Source: Actinomycetota bacterium (GTDB lineage Bacteria; Actinomycetota; Actinomycetes; S36-B12; CAIYMF01). Taken from it: DNA of 64,000 nt. The stretch spans positions 124,001 through 188,000 of the forward strand of contig JAPLAU010000008.1 in NCBI GenBank assembly GCA_026393115.1, in the 5' to 3' direction. The notes beneath the pieces were generated by a model. That model worked only from the letters and a program-made list of their open reading frames with translations, had not been told where the DNA came from and did no database searches. Made by a program: the position numbers and the translations under genes. Position 1 is the first letter of the stretch. Each line of letters begins with the position of its first letter. This document shows, one piece after another, positions 11,911 through 20,429 of this stretch.

Positions 11911-11942
11911 GGACTGTAGTGCAGTGGCCACTGCGCTAGCCT
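11911..11942. promoter_or_regulatory. Divergent promoters with a 14-bp palindrome between ligase and MoxR genes
   Basis: GCAGTGGCCACTGC at 11921-11934 is a perfect palindrome. On the plus side TAGCCT (11937-11942) is a -10 leading to a short leader with RBS GAGGGGG; on the minus side TACAGT (reverse complement of 11913-11918) is a possible -10. A dimeric regulator bound at the palindrome would touch both promoters, tying the ligase-nuclease and MoxR-VWA operons together. Inference from layout. Confidence 0.5.
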
Positions 11943-11961
11943 CGCGTGGTGAGGGGGATTC

Positions 11962-13068
11962 ATGCTGAATCGAGATGACTACATCGCCACGGCCGAGGCG
12001 CTGCATGCGTGTGTTGAGGCGCGGGTGCCGGTGATTCTGTGGGGTCCACCTGGCCAAGGAAAGACGTCGGTCATTCGCGACCTTGCAGTGCGCCAGCAAC
12101 GTCACATTGAGATCTTGTTGGCGAGTATCCGCGAACCGCAAGACTTCGCCGGCCTTCCTTCCATCTACGACGGTGCCATGTCGCTCATTCCCCCGAACTG
12201 GGCGGCTCGACTACGCGACGATGGCAACGGCATTCTCTTCACCGACGAGGTCAACACCGCACCTCCCGCTGTTCAGGCCGCTCTTCTGCGTGTGTGTCTC
12301 GACAAGGTCGCCGGCGACTGCGAACTCGGCGAGCGCACGAGCATCATCGCCGCGGCGAATCCGCCCGAGCAGGCAGCCGATGGTTGGGATCTCGCGCCGC
12401 CTCTCGCCAACAGGTTCTGTCACCTCGACTGGTCGCTACCGAGTGACGTCGTCAGAGACGGTCTCGCGGGTCAGTGGCCTGTGATCGAAATGGCACCCGC
12501 GAAGCCCGCAGCCGTTGAGGCTGCACTCGGGCGAGAACGCATCATGGTTGCTGGTTTCCTCACTGGGCGGCCCGATCTGACCACCGTGCTTCCGAAAGCG
12601 ACCTCCGAGCAGGGCCGCGCGTTTCCAACGCCACGCTCGTGGGAGATGGCGATCACCGTGGGCGGCTGGTCGGAAGCGCTGGGCCTGGACGCCACGTCAC
12701 TGCGCATGTTGATTCGCGGCTGCGTGGGTCAGGGAGCATCAGCCGAGTACCTCACCTATCGCGACAACCTTGACTTGCCCGATCCTGAATCGCTGCTGGC
12801 AGCGCCCACGAAGTTCAAGCCACCTAAGCGGGCCGATCAGGTGTACGTGATCGGAGCTGGAGTACTCGCCGTCGTGCGTAACAACACCACCGAGGCGCGT
12901 TGGCACGCAGCCGGACAGGTGCTGGAGCGAATTGCGAGTGCAGGCAATCCGGATATTGCGGTCGCCTTTGCACGCGACTGGTTGAAGATGCGGCCCGGTG
13001 ACGCAATGCCCGATAGCGCGTTGCTGAAGGCGCTCATTCCATTGCTTCAGGAAGCGAAGATGATCTGA
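11962..13068 (+). CDS. MoxR-family AAA+ ATPase
   Basis: 368 residues. Walker A GPPGQGKTS (28-36), Walker B ILFTDEVN (91-98), a sensor-1 Asn in AAANPP (133) and an arginine in ANRF (151) identify a MoxR/RavA-type AAA+ ATPase. These hexameric ATPases remodel partner proteins and are usually paired with a VWA protein that acts as adaptor. Here the VWA gene starts 4 bp downstream, so the two form one unit. RBS GAGGGGGA. The divergent neighbour is the LigA-like ligase. Confidence 0.9.
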   Translation: MLNRDDYIATAEALHACVEARVPVILWGPPGQGKTSVIRDLAVRQQRHIEILLASIREPQDFAGLPSIYDGAMSLIPPNWAARLRDDGNGILFTDEVNTAPPAVQAALLRVCLDKVAGDCELGERTSIIAAANPPEQAADGWDLAPPLANRFCHLDWSLPSDVVRDGLAGQWPVIEMAPAKPAAVEAALGRERIMVAGFLTGRPDLTTVLPKATSEQGRAFPTPRSWEMAITVGGWSEALGLDATSLRMLIRGCVGQGASAEYLTYRDNLDLPDPESLLAAPTKFKPPKRADQVYVIGAGVLAVVRNNTTEARWHAAGQVLERIASAGNPDIAVAFARDWLKMRPGDAMPDSALLKALIPLLQEAKMI

Positions 13069-13072
13069 GGCC

Positions 13073-14347
13073 ATGGCAGCCCAGGCTGACGTTCTCGAGG
13101 CGGCGCAACTGCGTCTCATGGCCGCGCGCATTGTTGCGCAAGGTCGCTGGCCGTATCTCTCCACGTTGCTCTTCAGTCTTCGCCTTGTTCCGATGTCTGC
13201 AGAAGTTGTTCCCACGATGGCGGTCGACGCGGGCTGGCGAATGTATTACAACCCCGAGTTCATCGTGGCCGAGAGCGTCGACGCATTAGCAACGGTGCTG
13301 CTGCACGAAGCGATGCACTGTGTACTTTCACATGCGGTTCGCTATGACGCCATCGATTCAGGTGATGGCAGCCGTGATGTGTGGAACATTGCGGGCGATT
13401 GTTCAATCAATGAAACGCTTGACGAAGCGCGCATGCCGTGGACGAGAAGCGTGACGCCTCTGCGTATCTCGCAGTATGTGAAGCAAGGCCTCACTCCAGG
13501 GATGACAACCGAGGCGATGTATCTCAAGTTGATGGAGAAGGAGTCGGGAGTAGGGACTCTTCTTAGTAGGCGAGGTCAGAAAGTTCCGGATTGTGGATCC
13601 GCCGCCGATCGCATTGCACGTGAGTACGAGTTGGCGCCGGACGACGACGATGCGCCAGCAGCGGGTCGTGGTCAACAGGAGACCGTGATCGATCGGGTGG
13701 CGAGTGAGGTGCTCGCATCATCGCGTAACGCCGGCTCGGTTCCAGCGGGTTTGTTGCGTTGGGCGCAGGAGCATCTTGATCCGAAGCTTGATTGGCGCCG
13801 AATTCTCGGCGTGCGTTTGCGGCGCGCAGTTGCATCCGTCGCGGGGCGCCGCGATTACACCTACTCGCGGCCGTCACGACGTCAGGGCGCGATGCGTCAG
13901 CAAGGACTCTCTGTCGTGCTCCCTGCGATGCGTCAACCAGCGCCGCCGAGGGTGGCGATTGTTGTCGATACGAGCGGAAGTATTTCGTCACTTGAATTGC
14001 GGCAGTACATCGGTGAAGTTGCTGGAATCGTTCGCGCAGTCGGAGTGAGTCAAGGAGTGTGGGTAATTCCGTGTGACTCGGCCGCGGGACGTGTGCAGAG
14101 GCTGAGGTCGGTTGCGAGTGTCGACTCGCTGGAACTCACGGGTGGTGGTGGAACCGACATGGGCGCAGGTATCAAGGCTGCGCTTCTCATTCGACCGACA
14201 CCGCAGGTGGTTGTCGTGGTCACTGACGGGTACACCCCGTGGCCTGCGGAGAAGCCGCGCGGCCTTGAGCACGGAATTGTGGTGCTGAGTGAAGATTCGC
14301 AGCAGAAGGATGTTCCTGAGTGGCTCGATTCATTGGTGATCGACTGA
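13073..14347 (+). CDS. DUF2201-type metallopeptidase-VWA protein
   Basis: 424 residues. The N-terminal part carries the zinc-metallopeptidase motif HEAMHCVLSH (His78, Glu79, His82, with His87 as likely third ligand). The C-terminal VWA domain has a full MIDAS: DTSGS (299-303), GGGGTDMG (Thr361) and VVTDGY (Asp385). A helical linker with an acidic patch joins the two. Such proteins work with MoxR ATPases: the AAA+ partner may load or activate the protease. Substrate unknown; candidates are neighbouring proteins or an invading factor. Confidence 0.88.
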   Translation: MAAQADVLEAAQLRLMAARIVAQGRWPYLSTLLFSLRLVPMSAEVVPTMAVDAGWRMYYNPEFIVAESVDALATVLLHEAMHCVLSHAVRYDAIDSGDGSRDVWNIAGDCSINETLDEARMPWTRSVTPLRISQYVKQGLTPGMTTEAMYLKLMEKESGVGTLLSRRGQKVPDCGSAADRIAREYELAPDDDDAPAAGRGQQETVIDRVASEVLASSRNAGSVPAGLLRWAQEHLDPKLDWRRILGVRLRRAVASVAGRRDYTYSRPSRRQGAMRQQGLSVVLPAMRQPAPPRVAIVVDTSGSISSLELRQYIGEVAGIVRAVGVSQGVWVIPCDSAAGRVQRLRSVASVDSLELTGGGGTDMGAGIKAALLIRPTPQVVVVVTDGYTPWPAEKPRGLEHGIVVLSEDSQQKDVPEWLDSLVID

Positions 14348-14475
14348 ACAACATCGGTAGCCGGAGTCAATTCGATCGCCGAAACTCCCGCTTACCGCTA
14401 CTTTTCTTGCGCCTGGAATAGGCGTGCCATACTGCCCGGCAGTGGAAGTCACACCATGTTGTTTTGTAGTAAGGG

Positions 14476-14489
14476 TTGAGGGGAAACTA
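14476..14489 (+). promoter_or_regulatory. RBS deciding the PDZ-YbjQ start
   Basis: GAGGGG at 14478-14483 then AAACTA and ATG at 14490; the alternative start at 14424 has no such sequence. Confidence 0.5.
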
Positions 14490-15092
14490 ATGGGGGCGCA
14501 TCATTCGCTTGGCATTCACACAAAGGGCGATCGCGACCTTCGTGTGACGGAAGTGATCAAAGGAGGTCTGGCCGAGGAACTCGGCATTCAGCGCAAGGAC
14601 TTGATGCTGCGAATTCAAGGTCAACCGGTTGAGTCCACTCTGGACGTGCGTAGAGGGCTGATTGGATGCGAAGACGGCGAATGGTTTGAAGTAGTAGTTC
14701 GTCGCAATGGGCAGGAGTTGACGCTTCGCGCTGAGCTTGTTGAAGAGTCGTACCTTGGTGGTGGGGGTACCTCTCCGACGCGCGGCAAGATCGTGGTTTC
14801 GACCCTCCACGTGATACCGGGGTACCACGTGACGTCATTCGTTGGAATGGTGAGCGGGATCGGTAGCCGGAGCGGTGCTGACGCGCTCACCAAAATGAGC
14901 GCCGCATATCGCGATGCTGAAGCCTCGTTGATTGAACAAGCTGCCGGAATCGGCGCCAACGCGGTTCTCGGTGTGCAGGGCCAGGCGACGGGCGCAGGTA
15001 CAGGTGGCATCTTGGGTGACGCGATCGCATATTCCCTGTTTGGATCGGCAGTTGTCATCGAACGAGACACCCGCAAGTCGGCGGCGGAGTGA
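14490..15092 (+). CDS. PDZ-YbjQ (UPF0145) fusion protein
   Basis: 200 residues from ATG 14490, preceded by GAGGGG at a good distance; an in-frame ATG at 14424 lacks an RBS. An N-terminal PDZ domain (about 15-83: VTEVIKGGLAEELGI, GQPVESTLDVR) is followed by a YbjQ/UPF0145 domain (about 100-190: STLHVIPGYHV, FVGMVSG, AGIGANAVLGV). PDZ domains bind C-terminal tails of other proteins; YbjQ forms pentameric rings of unknown function, sometimes called heavy-metal-binding. It may be a scaffold for proteins of the island; two nearby proteins end in the same TGIL tail. Confidence 0.82.
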   Translation: MGAHHSLGIHTKGDRDLRVTEVIKGGLAEELGIQRKDLMLRIQGQPVESTLDVRRGLIGCEDGEWFEVVVRRNGQELTLRAELVEESYLGGGGTSPTRGKIVVSTLHVIPGYHVTSFVGMVSGIGSRSGADALTKMSAAYRDAEASLIEQAAGIGANAVLGVQGQATGAGTGGILGDAIAYSLFGSAVVIERDTRKSAAE

Positions 15093-15131
15093 TCCGCCCT
15101 TGACGGCAAACAAAAGTGAGACTTAATGCAG

Positions 15132-16211
15132 TCAGGCTCGCCCCCGATAGCGTCCGAGTATGGTCGTCGTGAGCGTGGACAAGACCTGCGGCGGTATCCA
15201 GACTGACGGCAATGCTTCCGTTGCTGCTCGGTAGGCGTCGATCACGAACCGCTCACGCTCACCCGGAGTGCTGCCCGTCTGCAGCATCAACGTTTCGCGC
15301 AATGGGTGGTGTGACCGAATCAGGTCGTTGTTGCGCTGAACGAGCCATGGCATCCAGAGCTCGTGGGGCGCGCGACCAGACTTGCTGCTGTTACAGGGTT
15401 CGCACGCCAGCACGAGATTCCATACAGCGTCGACGTCCGGCCCATTCCACCCGCGCTTCTTCAGCACAAAGGGCAGCACGTGTTCAACGACCGGTCCTAA
15501 CCCACATTGTTCGAAGGCTTCCCCGCAGTATGCGCAACGACCATCCTGATAGCCATTGAATGCGGGAACAACGCCGGTGACCGCGCGCCGACGTGCATCC
15601 GAACCGATCGTGAGGATTCCCAGGTCGGAATCAACACCGACTACGGGGGAAATCAAACCCGACGTCACTCCGGTAGACCACGCGGTTTCAACCAGATGCC
15701 AGCGGGCTGCTGTTTCGGCGTCGAGGTCGGTGCGCAGTGCCATCGCGAGCGCAAACATCTCATCAGTGAGAACTACTCCCTGTACGGCACGGTCCTGTCG
15801 GCGATCTTCGTAGAAGATGATCGGGGCATGAGTGCCGCCCAGTCGAGGGAAGGCCTCTACGACATTAACGAATCCGAGCTTGCGCGTTGCCTCCCACAAT
15901 TCCTGTTGGCTGATCTCGCCGTCGTTGTAAGACCGGCATGCATCGAGGAACTTGCTGCGTCCCGCGGTTGCTTGCCGCGGCTCCCGTAGCAGGGCTTGGC
16001 AGAGTAACTCGGAATAGCGAGGTGCAAGTTGTTCCAGAGTCAGCGTGCTCGACTGAGTCTGGGCGGCTAGTTCTAACAAAGTCTGGCCGAAAGCGAACTT
16101 GTACGTGGCCGAGTTTGCGCCGTAGAGGATGATGGCGCGCCACACACTTTCAGGAGTGACGATTCCCCGAGTAAAGTCCACGATCACAGTCTTAACGATC
16201 GGAGCGCACAT
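15132..16211 (-). CDS. HNH endonuclease
   Basis: About 359 residues. The C-terminal part has the HNH/McrA-type fold: CAYCGEAFEQCG, VVEHVLPF (catalytic His), WNLVLACEPCNSSKSG, with two CxxC pairs holding zinc. The N-terminal domain (WRAIILYGANSATYKFAFGQ) is shared with other actinobacterial HNH proteins but has no known function. The start is unsure: ATG 16211 overlaps the divergent MazG-like start, while GTG 16181 is preceded by AAGACT plus 6 nt, the leaderless geometry. Likely a DNA endonuclease of restriction or mobile-element type. Confidence 0.8.
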   Translation of the reverse strand: MCAPIVKTVIVDFTRGIVTPESVWRAIILYGANSATYKFAFGQTLLELAAQTQSSTLTLEQLAPRYSELLCQALLREPRQATAGRSKFLDACRSYNDGEISQQELWEATRKLGFVNVVEAFPRLGGTHAPIIFYEDRRQDRAVQGVVLTDEMFALAMALRTDLDAETAARWHLVETAWSTGVTSGLISPVVGVDSDLGILTIGSDARRRAVTGVVPAFNGYQDGRCAYCGEAFEQCGLGPVVEHVLPFVLKKRGWNGPDVDAVWNLVLACEPCNSSKSGRAPHELWMPWLVQRNNDLIRSHHPLRETLMLQTGSTPGERERFVIDAYRAATEALPSVWIPPQVLSTLTTTILGRYRGRA

Positions 16212-16563
16212 GAGTGGCCTGAACGAAGATCCCCGAGGACGTGTCGACGGCAAACTTGTGAGAGATCGAATTCCCGAGATCGTCTCAGCCCAAGGTGCGA
16301 CCTACACCGTGCGACTACTGGACGACGCTGAATTTCGTAGTGCGCTGCTGGCGAAGATCCAGGAGGAGGCCGTTGAAGCCGCCGAGGCGACAGACGACCA
16401 ACACCTTGTTGAGGAACTCGCGGATGTCCTTGAAGTTGTGCACGCACTTGCCGCGGGACTGGTCGGAGGGCTCGACAATGTTGAGGCCGCGCGAATGCGC
16501 AAACGTGCTGAGCGGGGTGGATTCGACGGGCGAGTGCTGATGAGTGATTACCGACCTGGCTGA
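16210..16563 (+). CDS. MazG-like nucleoside triphosphate pyrophosphohydrolase
   Basis: 117 residues from ATG 16210 (GGAG at 16201-16204). The opening KLVRDRIPEIV and the acid cluster KIQEEAVEAAEA...EELADVLEVVHAL match the all-alpha NTP pyrophosphohydrolase superfamily (MazG/HisE fold), where Glu/Asp residues hold Mg2+. It hydrolyses (d)NTPs to monophosphates and pyrophosphate (family knowledge). Its start codon shares two bases with the opposite-strand ATG at 16211. A second MazG-like gene lies at 34554. Confidence 0.8.
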   Translation: MSGLNEDPRGRVDGKLVRDRIPEIVSAQGATYTVRLLDDAEFRSALLAKIQEEAVEAAEATDDQHLVEELADVLEVVHALAAGLVGGLDNVEAARMRKRAERGGFDGRVLMSDYRPG

Positions 16564-16622
16564 AACCCAGTGTCAGACCCTCTTGGCAGCGGGTTCATGA
16601 TTTCCCCTGTTCTCGTCGTAAT

Positions 16623-19600
16623 TCACTTAATGCCGAGGATCGCGGCCTGGGCGCGAATCTCGTCTGTTGCCTGCGGATGTACTGACGCCGCTGATCGAAC
16701 TGCGATATCGGGATCGAGTGAAAGTACGGCGAGCAATTCCACGGGACATGCCTCCTGCTCCGCGACGGCTCTTCGCACCAGAGGATCCTTATCTCGGACG
16801 AGAATCGGTAGGGCGTGGAGGTCAGGACGCTGAGCAAGTGCCGCGCGTACATGCTTGCTTCGCGCCTTCCTCAGCAGGATGAGGGTGTCGGCGGAGGTGT
16901 TGGGGTGTAATGCCACAAGGATCTGCGGGAAGCGAGTCACTGAGTCGCCGCCCACCTCCCAAGTGACTCCAGAGGCGCGAATCTGGCCCGGAACATCGGG
17001 AGCCTGCTCATCCCACTCGTACTCCACGTGACTGTGGCTAGGAGCCGTGGCTGCGAGAGCTAACTCATCAGCGGTGGCGCTGGGGTTGCTCGCCAAATCC
17101 CATGCCTTGTGCGTGTCCATCCCCTTCGACCCACGCTTAATGGGCACCTTGCCGGGAGTCTCAGGAATGACGATGCGATACCCAGGCTGGAGTTCGAGAG
17201 TTCCAAGCACTGCGCGCAAGGGCTCGCTCAGAGTGGAGTACGCGCGCTCTTGAACCCACGAGATCGTTCGGCCGGATACTGGCAGTCTATTGCGCAAAGA
17301 AGCCTCGGAGAGAAGACCGAGTTCAAATGCTCGCATCGCCCCTTTGAGACGCAACTCGGCGATGCGTTGCTTCAGCAGGCTCGTCACGTCCTCCGATGTG
17401 AGAACTGCGGAGTAAATAGCACCGGGAGTCAATGCTTCTCGAACGTCCCACGTTTTGTCGTCGGCCAGGATGTCGCGGGCTACCTGGGGGCAACTTGTGT
17501 TGAGAGCTACTTCACGGCGAATGGCTGCAGACTTGTCTGCGGCCAATGATGTGAGTGAATCCAGAGGAGCGTCGGTGCGGGCAGCGATCAGAAGCCGCAC
17601 CTTCGCACTCTTTGATTTGGCTAACTCAGCTAGCCGCTCGGGGGGAGTGTTCCCATTTCCCGCATCCGACAATTCTTCGTAGAGATCGTCGGCTGCATCA
17701 TTCTTCTGACCTGCTTTGGTCTCGGCTTTAGCGAGATTTTCGATCACCTTGGCGCGCAGATCCTCGGGAAGATCGGCTCGACTAGCTAGCGCTCTCAGAA
17801 CTTCAACGTTGCGGCTCGCCTTGACAAGATTTATGACGTCGAGAGTGGCCATGGGTTGTGATGCCACTAGAGCCTGGATGGACGCATCTCCATTGCGAGC
17901 AAGAGTCACAAGCGTCTCGGGAGAAACGTTGGAGTTCGTTGCCGCACGTTTACAGATAGCCACGTTTGTCGGATTCTCGGAGACGAGGTGGGCGAGCGCG
18001 TCTGTTGGTGTTCTGGGGTATGACGCGATTTCGGCCGCAACTGTGTCACGGCCTTGCAGGCCTCCAACTTCAGTCAACACGGCGACCAAGCCGCGCAGTG
18101 TTTCGGCAGTAACCGCGGGGTTTCTGAACAAGGACCACTCGGGAACTTGGCCAATAAGTGTTGCGATGAGTGCCGGTGAAGCGTTGGGATTGGATGCAAC
18201 CATGGCTGCGGCGTACCGGTATTCGCTGTCCTCAGAGTCTCTCGCGAAACGTTCGAGAATCTCGGGCGGTACGAAAAGGCTAGATGCTAGTGCCTCTCGC
18301 ACATCCGATTCGGGGTCTCGCGAGAGGAGTTCAATCTCGGTGGGAGAGAGGTCTTCGCGTTTCGCGGCTTCTTCGCGTGACTTCTGGTCGTCGGTCCCTA
18401 GTCCCATCTCATTCATCCGGATGACCTCTGCGACGGACCAACCTGACCTCAGAAACTGCGCAGCCCCTTCGAGACTCACCCCCGCTGTAAGCAGTTCCTG
18501 TGCCTCTTCAGTTGTTCCGCCGTCATCGATGAAACCCATTGCGTCGTCGAGACTGGCACCCGCCGCGGCGAGGAGTAACGCGTCGTCTATGGACAGATTC
18601 GAGCGGAGGAGCTCCACCGCACTGTAAAGATCGTGATCCACCGTGAGAAGTCGAAGCCCATCATTAACTGTTCCTCGAGCCTGAAGAAAGGCGTCAGCGT
18701 CACGATGGGCCGCGCCGGCATGTTCCAAGAGGGCTCGATCTGCTTTGCGCCTCTCCTGCCGCATGATTTCGGTTGCGGCCCGGAGGTTTTCGCCTCGCGC
18801 TTGCGAGTAGATCGCTTCCTGCGTCGACCCGCCCGCCTCCAAGAACTGTGCGCAAGAAGCTAAGTCCGCGCCCCCGAGTTGCAGATAGTGGGCATCGTCA
18901 ATTGCCCCTCCAGCAGCGAGAAATGCCGCCGCTCCGCTTAGGTGCGCGCCCGCTGAGAGTAAGCGAAGTGCATCATCGAGCGATCCGCCGGCATCGAGAA
19001 ACTCCGCTGCGCCGATGAGATCGCTGCCCGAGGCGAGTAGCTGAAGTGCGCCCTCTACTGATCCCCCGGCTTCGAGGAAATCGGCCGTGCGCGCGAGATT
19101 CGCGCCTGCTGTGAGCAGTTGCAGACCATCCTCGACCGATCCATCGGCTTCTAGGAATTCGGCAACACCGTAGGAGGATTTGCCAGCTGCGGCGAGAAGC
19201 GGCAGTACGTCGTCGAGCGAGAGATGTCCCTTTGCCAACTTGTCGGCATCGTAGATAGTCCCGCCCGTTTCTAGGAGGCGCAGAAGATCGTCAACGGAAC
19301 CACCAGCTTCGAGGAATTCGGCGGCGCCGTAGAAAATACTCCCCGAGGCGTGCAAGCGAATGACGTCTTCATCCGACCTGCAAAGCTTCAGCAACTCGAC
19401 CGCTGCAGGTAAGTAGGCCCCGATGGCTTTCAGGTGCAGGATGGTAACTACCGACCCGCCGGCCTCTAGGAACTGGGCTGCATCTTCAAAGCTGATGCGT
19501 GCCTCATGAATGCGAATCGCATCATCGAGCGAACAACCGGCCACGAATAGTCTGCGCGCCTTGAATCGATCGACGCCCGCTTGGTGAAGTAGTAATGCCT

Positions 19601-19715
19601 CTTCCGGCGACTCGTTTGGCCTCAAGAGACCGGCTGCGACGACTAGGTTCACCCACGCCAATTGCTGTGCAAGTTCGTCCTCTTCCGATATTTCGGACGT
19701 CTTCTTCGTCGCCAT
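16623..19715 (-). CDS. Giant repeat protein: 26-residue helical repeats plus variant leucine-rich/HEAT-like repeats
   Basis: 1030 residues from ATG 19715, chosen for the AGGGGG RBS; the frame upstream to 19871 looks non-coding. Residues about 40-450 are built from a 26-residue unit of the form AEFLEAGGS-x-DDALRLL-x-AGA-x-L-x-GA, with more than ten copies. The rest has LRV/HEAT-like units (NPNASPALIATLI, SKSAKVRLLIAARTDAP, KDPLVRRAVAEQEACPVELLAVL). There is no enzyme motif, signal peptide or membrane segment. It should form a long solenoid for protein binding, a scaffold or sensor. It diverges from the VWA-tubulin operon and may serve it. Confidence 0.75.
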   Translation of the reverse strand: MATKKTSEISEEDELAQQLAWVNLVVAAGLLRPNESPEEALLLHQAGVDRFKARRLFVAGCSLDDAIRIHEARISFEDAAQFLEAGGSVVTILHLKAIGAYLPAAVELLKLCRSDEDVIRLHASGSIFYGAAEFLEAGGSVDDLLRLLETGGTIYDADKLAKGHLSLDDVLPLLAAAGKSSYGVAEFLEADGSVEDGLQLLTAGANLARTADFLEAGGSVEGALQLLASGSDLIGAAEFLDAGGSLDDALRLLSAGAHLSGAAAFLAAGGAIDDAHYLQLGGADLASCAQFLEAGGSTQEAIYSQARGENLRAATEIMRQERRKADRALLEHAGAAHRDADAFLQARGTVNDGLRLLTVDHDLYSAVELLRSNLSIDDALLLAAAGASLDDAMGFIDDGGTTEEAQELLTAGVSLEGAAQFLRSGWSVAEVIRMNEMGLGTDDQKSREEAAKREDLSPTEIELLSRDPESDVREALASSLFVPPEILERFARDSEDSEYRYAAAMVASNPNASPALIATLIGQVPEWSLFRNPAVTAETLRGLVAVLTEVGGLQGRDTVAAEIASYPRTPTDALAHLVSENPTNVAICKRAATNSNVSPETLVTLARNGDASIQALVASQPMATLDVINLVKASRNVEVLRALASRADLPEDLRAKVIENLAKAETKAGQKNDAADDLYEELSDAGNGNTPPERLAELAKSKSAKVRLLIAARTDAPLDSLTSLAADKSAAIRREVALNTSCPQVARDILADDKTWDVREALTPGAIYSAVLTSEDVTSLLKQRIAELRLKGAMRAFELGLLSEASLRNRLPVSGRTISWVQERAYSTLSEPLRAVLGTLELQPGYRIVIPETPGKVPIKRGSKGMDTHKAWDLASNPSATADELALAATAPSHSHVEYEWDEQAPDVPGQIRASGVTWEVGGDSVTRFPQILVALHPNTSADTLILLRKARSKHVRAALAQRPDLHALPILVRDKDPLVRRAVAEQEACPVELLAVLSLDPDIAVRSAASVHPQATDEIRAQAAILGIK

Positions 19716-20015
19716 ATCAATGTTCCCCCTGCTTGTCGTTTCCTCTCCGGATCCTCGCACAGCGTGGCGCTCTGTGAAGGCCCCAAGACGCTTTGGGGGC
19801 AGGTCTACAGATTGATGACCGGCCGATGCGTGCCCGTTGGCGCACTCCTGCCCATGTAGCCCCGCGGTCATTGAACGTTGCCCACATCCTCGGCGCGGAC
19901 GCCTTCGGCATTCGTATTCGGTTTCCCGATTGATGTCGTGTGAGACGCTCTAGAGACGTATTGTTCGAAGGGGTATCAACGGGATGCCTGCATGCGGTGT
20001 GTTCGGGGGTTCGGA
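19716..20015. other. Divergent promoter region, repeat protein / VWA-tubulin operon
   Basis: 300 bp without a gene. It holds the RBS of the minus gene (AGGGGG) and of the plus gene (GGGGGT at 20005-20010). The stretch 19930-19980 is comparatively AT-rich and is the likely promoter site, but no -35/-10 pair is convincing. Confidence 0.4.
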
Positions 20016-20429
20016 GTGGCTGATCCTTTTACTGCGTCAACCAGTGAGGGTGGGTCCGCCGACGCGTCGATATTTGGTCAATCTCCCGTACCGGCGGGAA
20101 GTAGCCCGCGTACAGCAAGTAAGCCGTCGCCGCTCCCGTTGATTGTCGCAATTGTGGCGCTCATTGCGTCAGTCGCCCTCGCCGTACTTTTCCGTGACTC
20201 CTTTCCGGCGGCGATTGTCGGTTATCTACTCACGCCCTTTGTTGTCGTCGGTTGCGTTGGGTGGGCCCGAGGCCGACATCTCAACCGTCTCCCCGATCTC
20301 TGGTACGACGGGCCGCAGGGTGCCAAGCAACTGACGATGCTTCAGATCACGTCTGCGGTCGCATTTTTGATTGGGTTCGCCCACATGTGGCGGATAGCGA
20401 CGGAGGTGGCGTCATCGTGGTTCGTCTAA
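20016..20429 (+). CDS. Small membrane protein, first gene of the VWA-tubulin operon
   Basis: 137 residues from GTG 20016 (GGGGGT 5 nt upstream). A Ser/Gly/Pro-rich cytoplasmic N-terminus of about 35 residues is followed by three hydrophobic segments (PLPLIVAIVALIASVALAVL; AAIVGYLLTPFVVVGCVGW; MLQITSAVAFLIGFAHMW). The loop after segment two has ARGRHLNRLPDLWYDG. The family is not recognised. Its last 13 bp overlap the start of the VWA gene, so the two are translationally coupled. Confidence 0.65.
   Translation: MADPFTASTSEGGSADASIFGQSPVPAGSSPRTASKPSPLPLIVAIVALIASVALAVLFRDSFPAAIVGYLLTPFVVVGCVGWARGRHLNRLPDLWYDGPQGAKQLTMLQITSAVAFLIGFAHMWRIATEVASSWFV

Noticed and set aside
20252-20416. Upstream extension of the VWA gene
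   Set aside because: It overlaps the small membrane protein in another frame and would hide the signal peptide; GTG 20417 with GGAGG fits.
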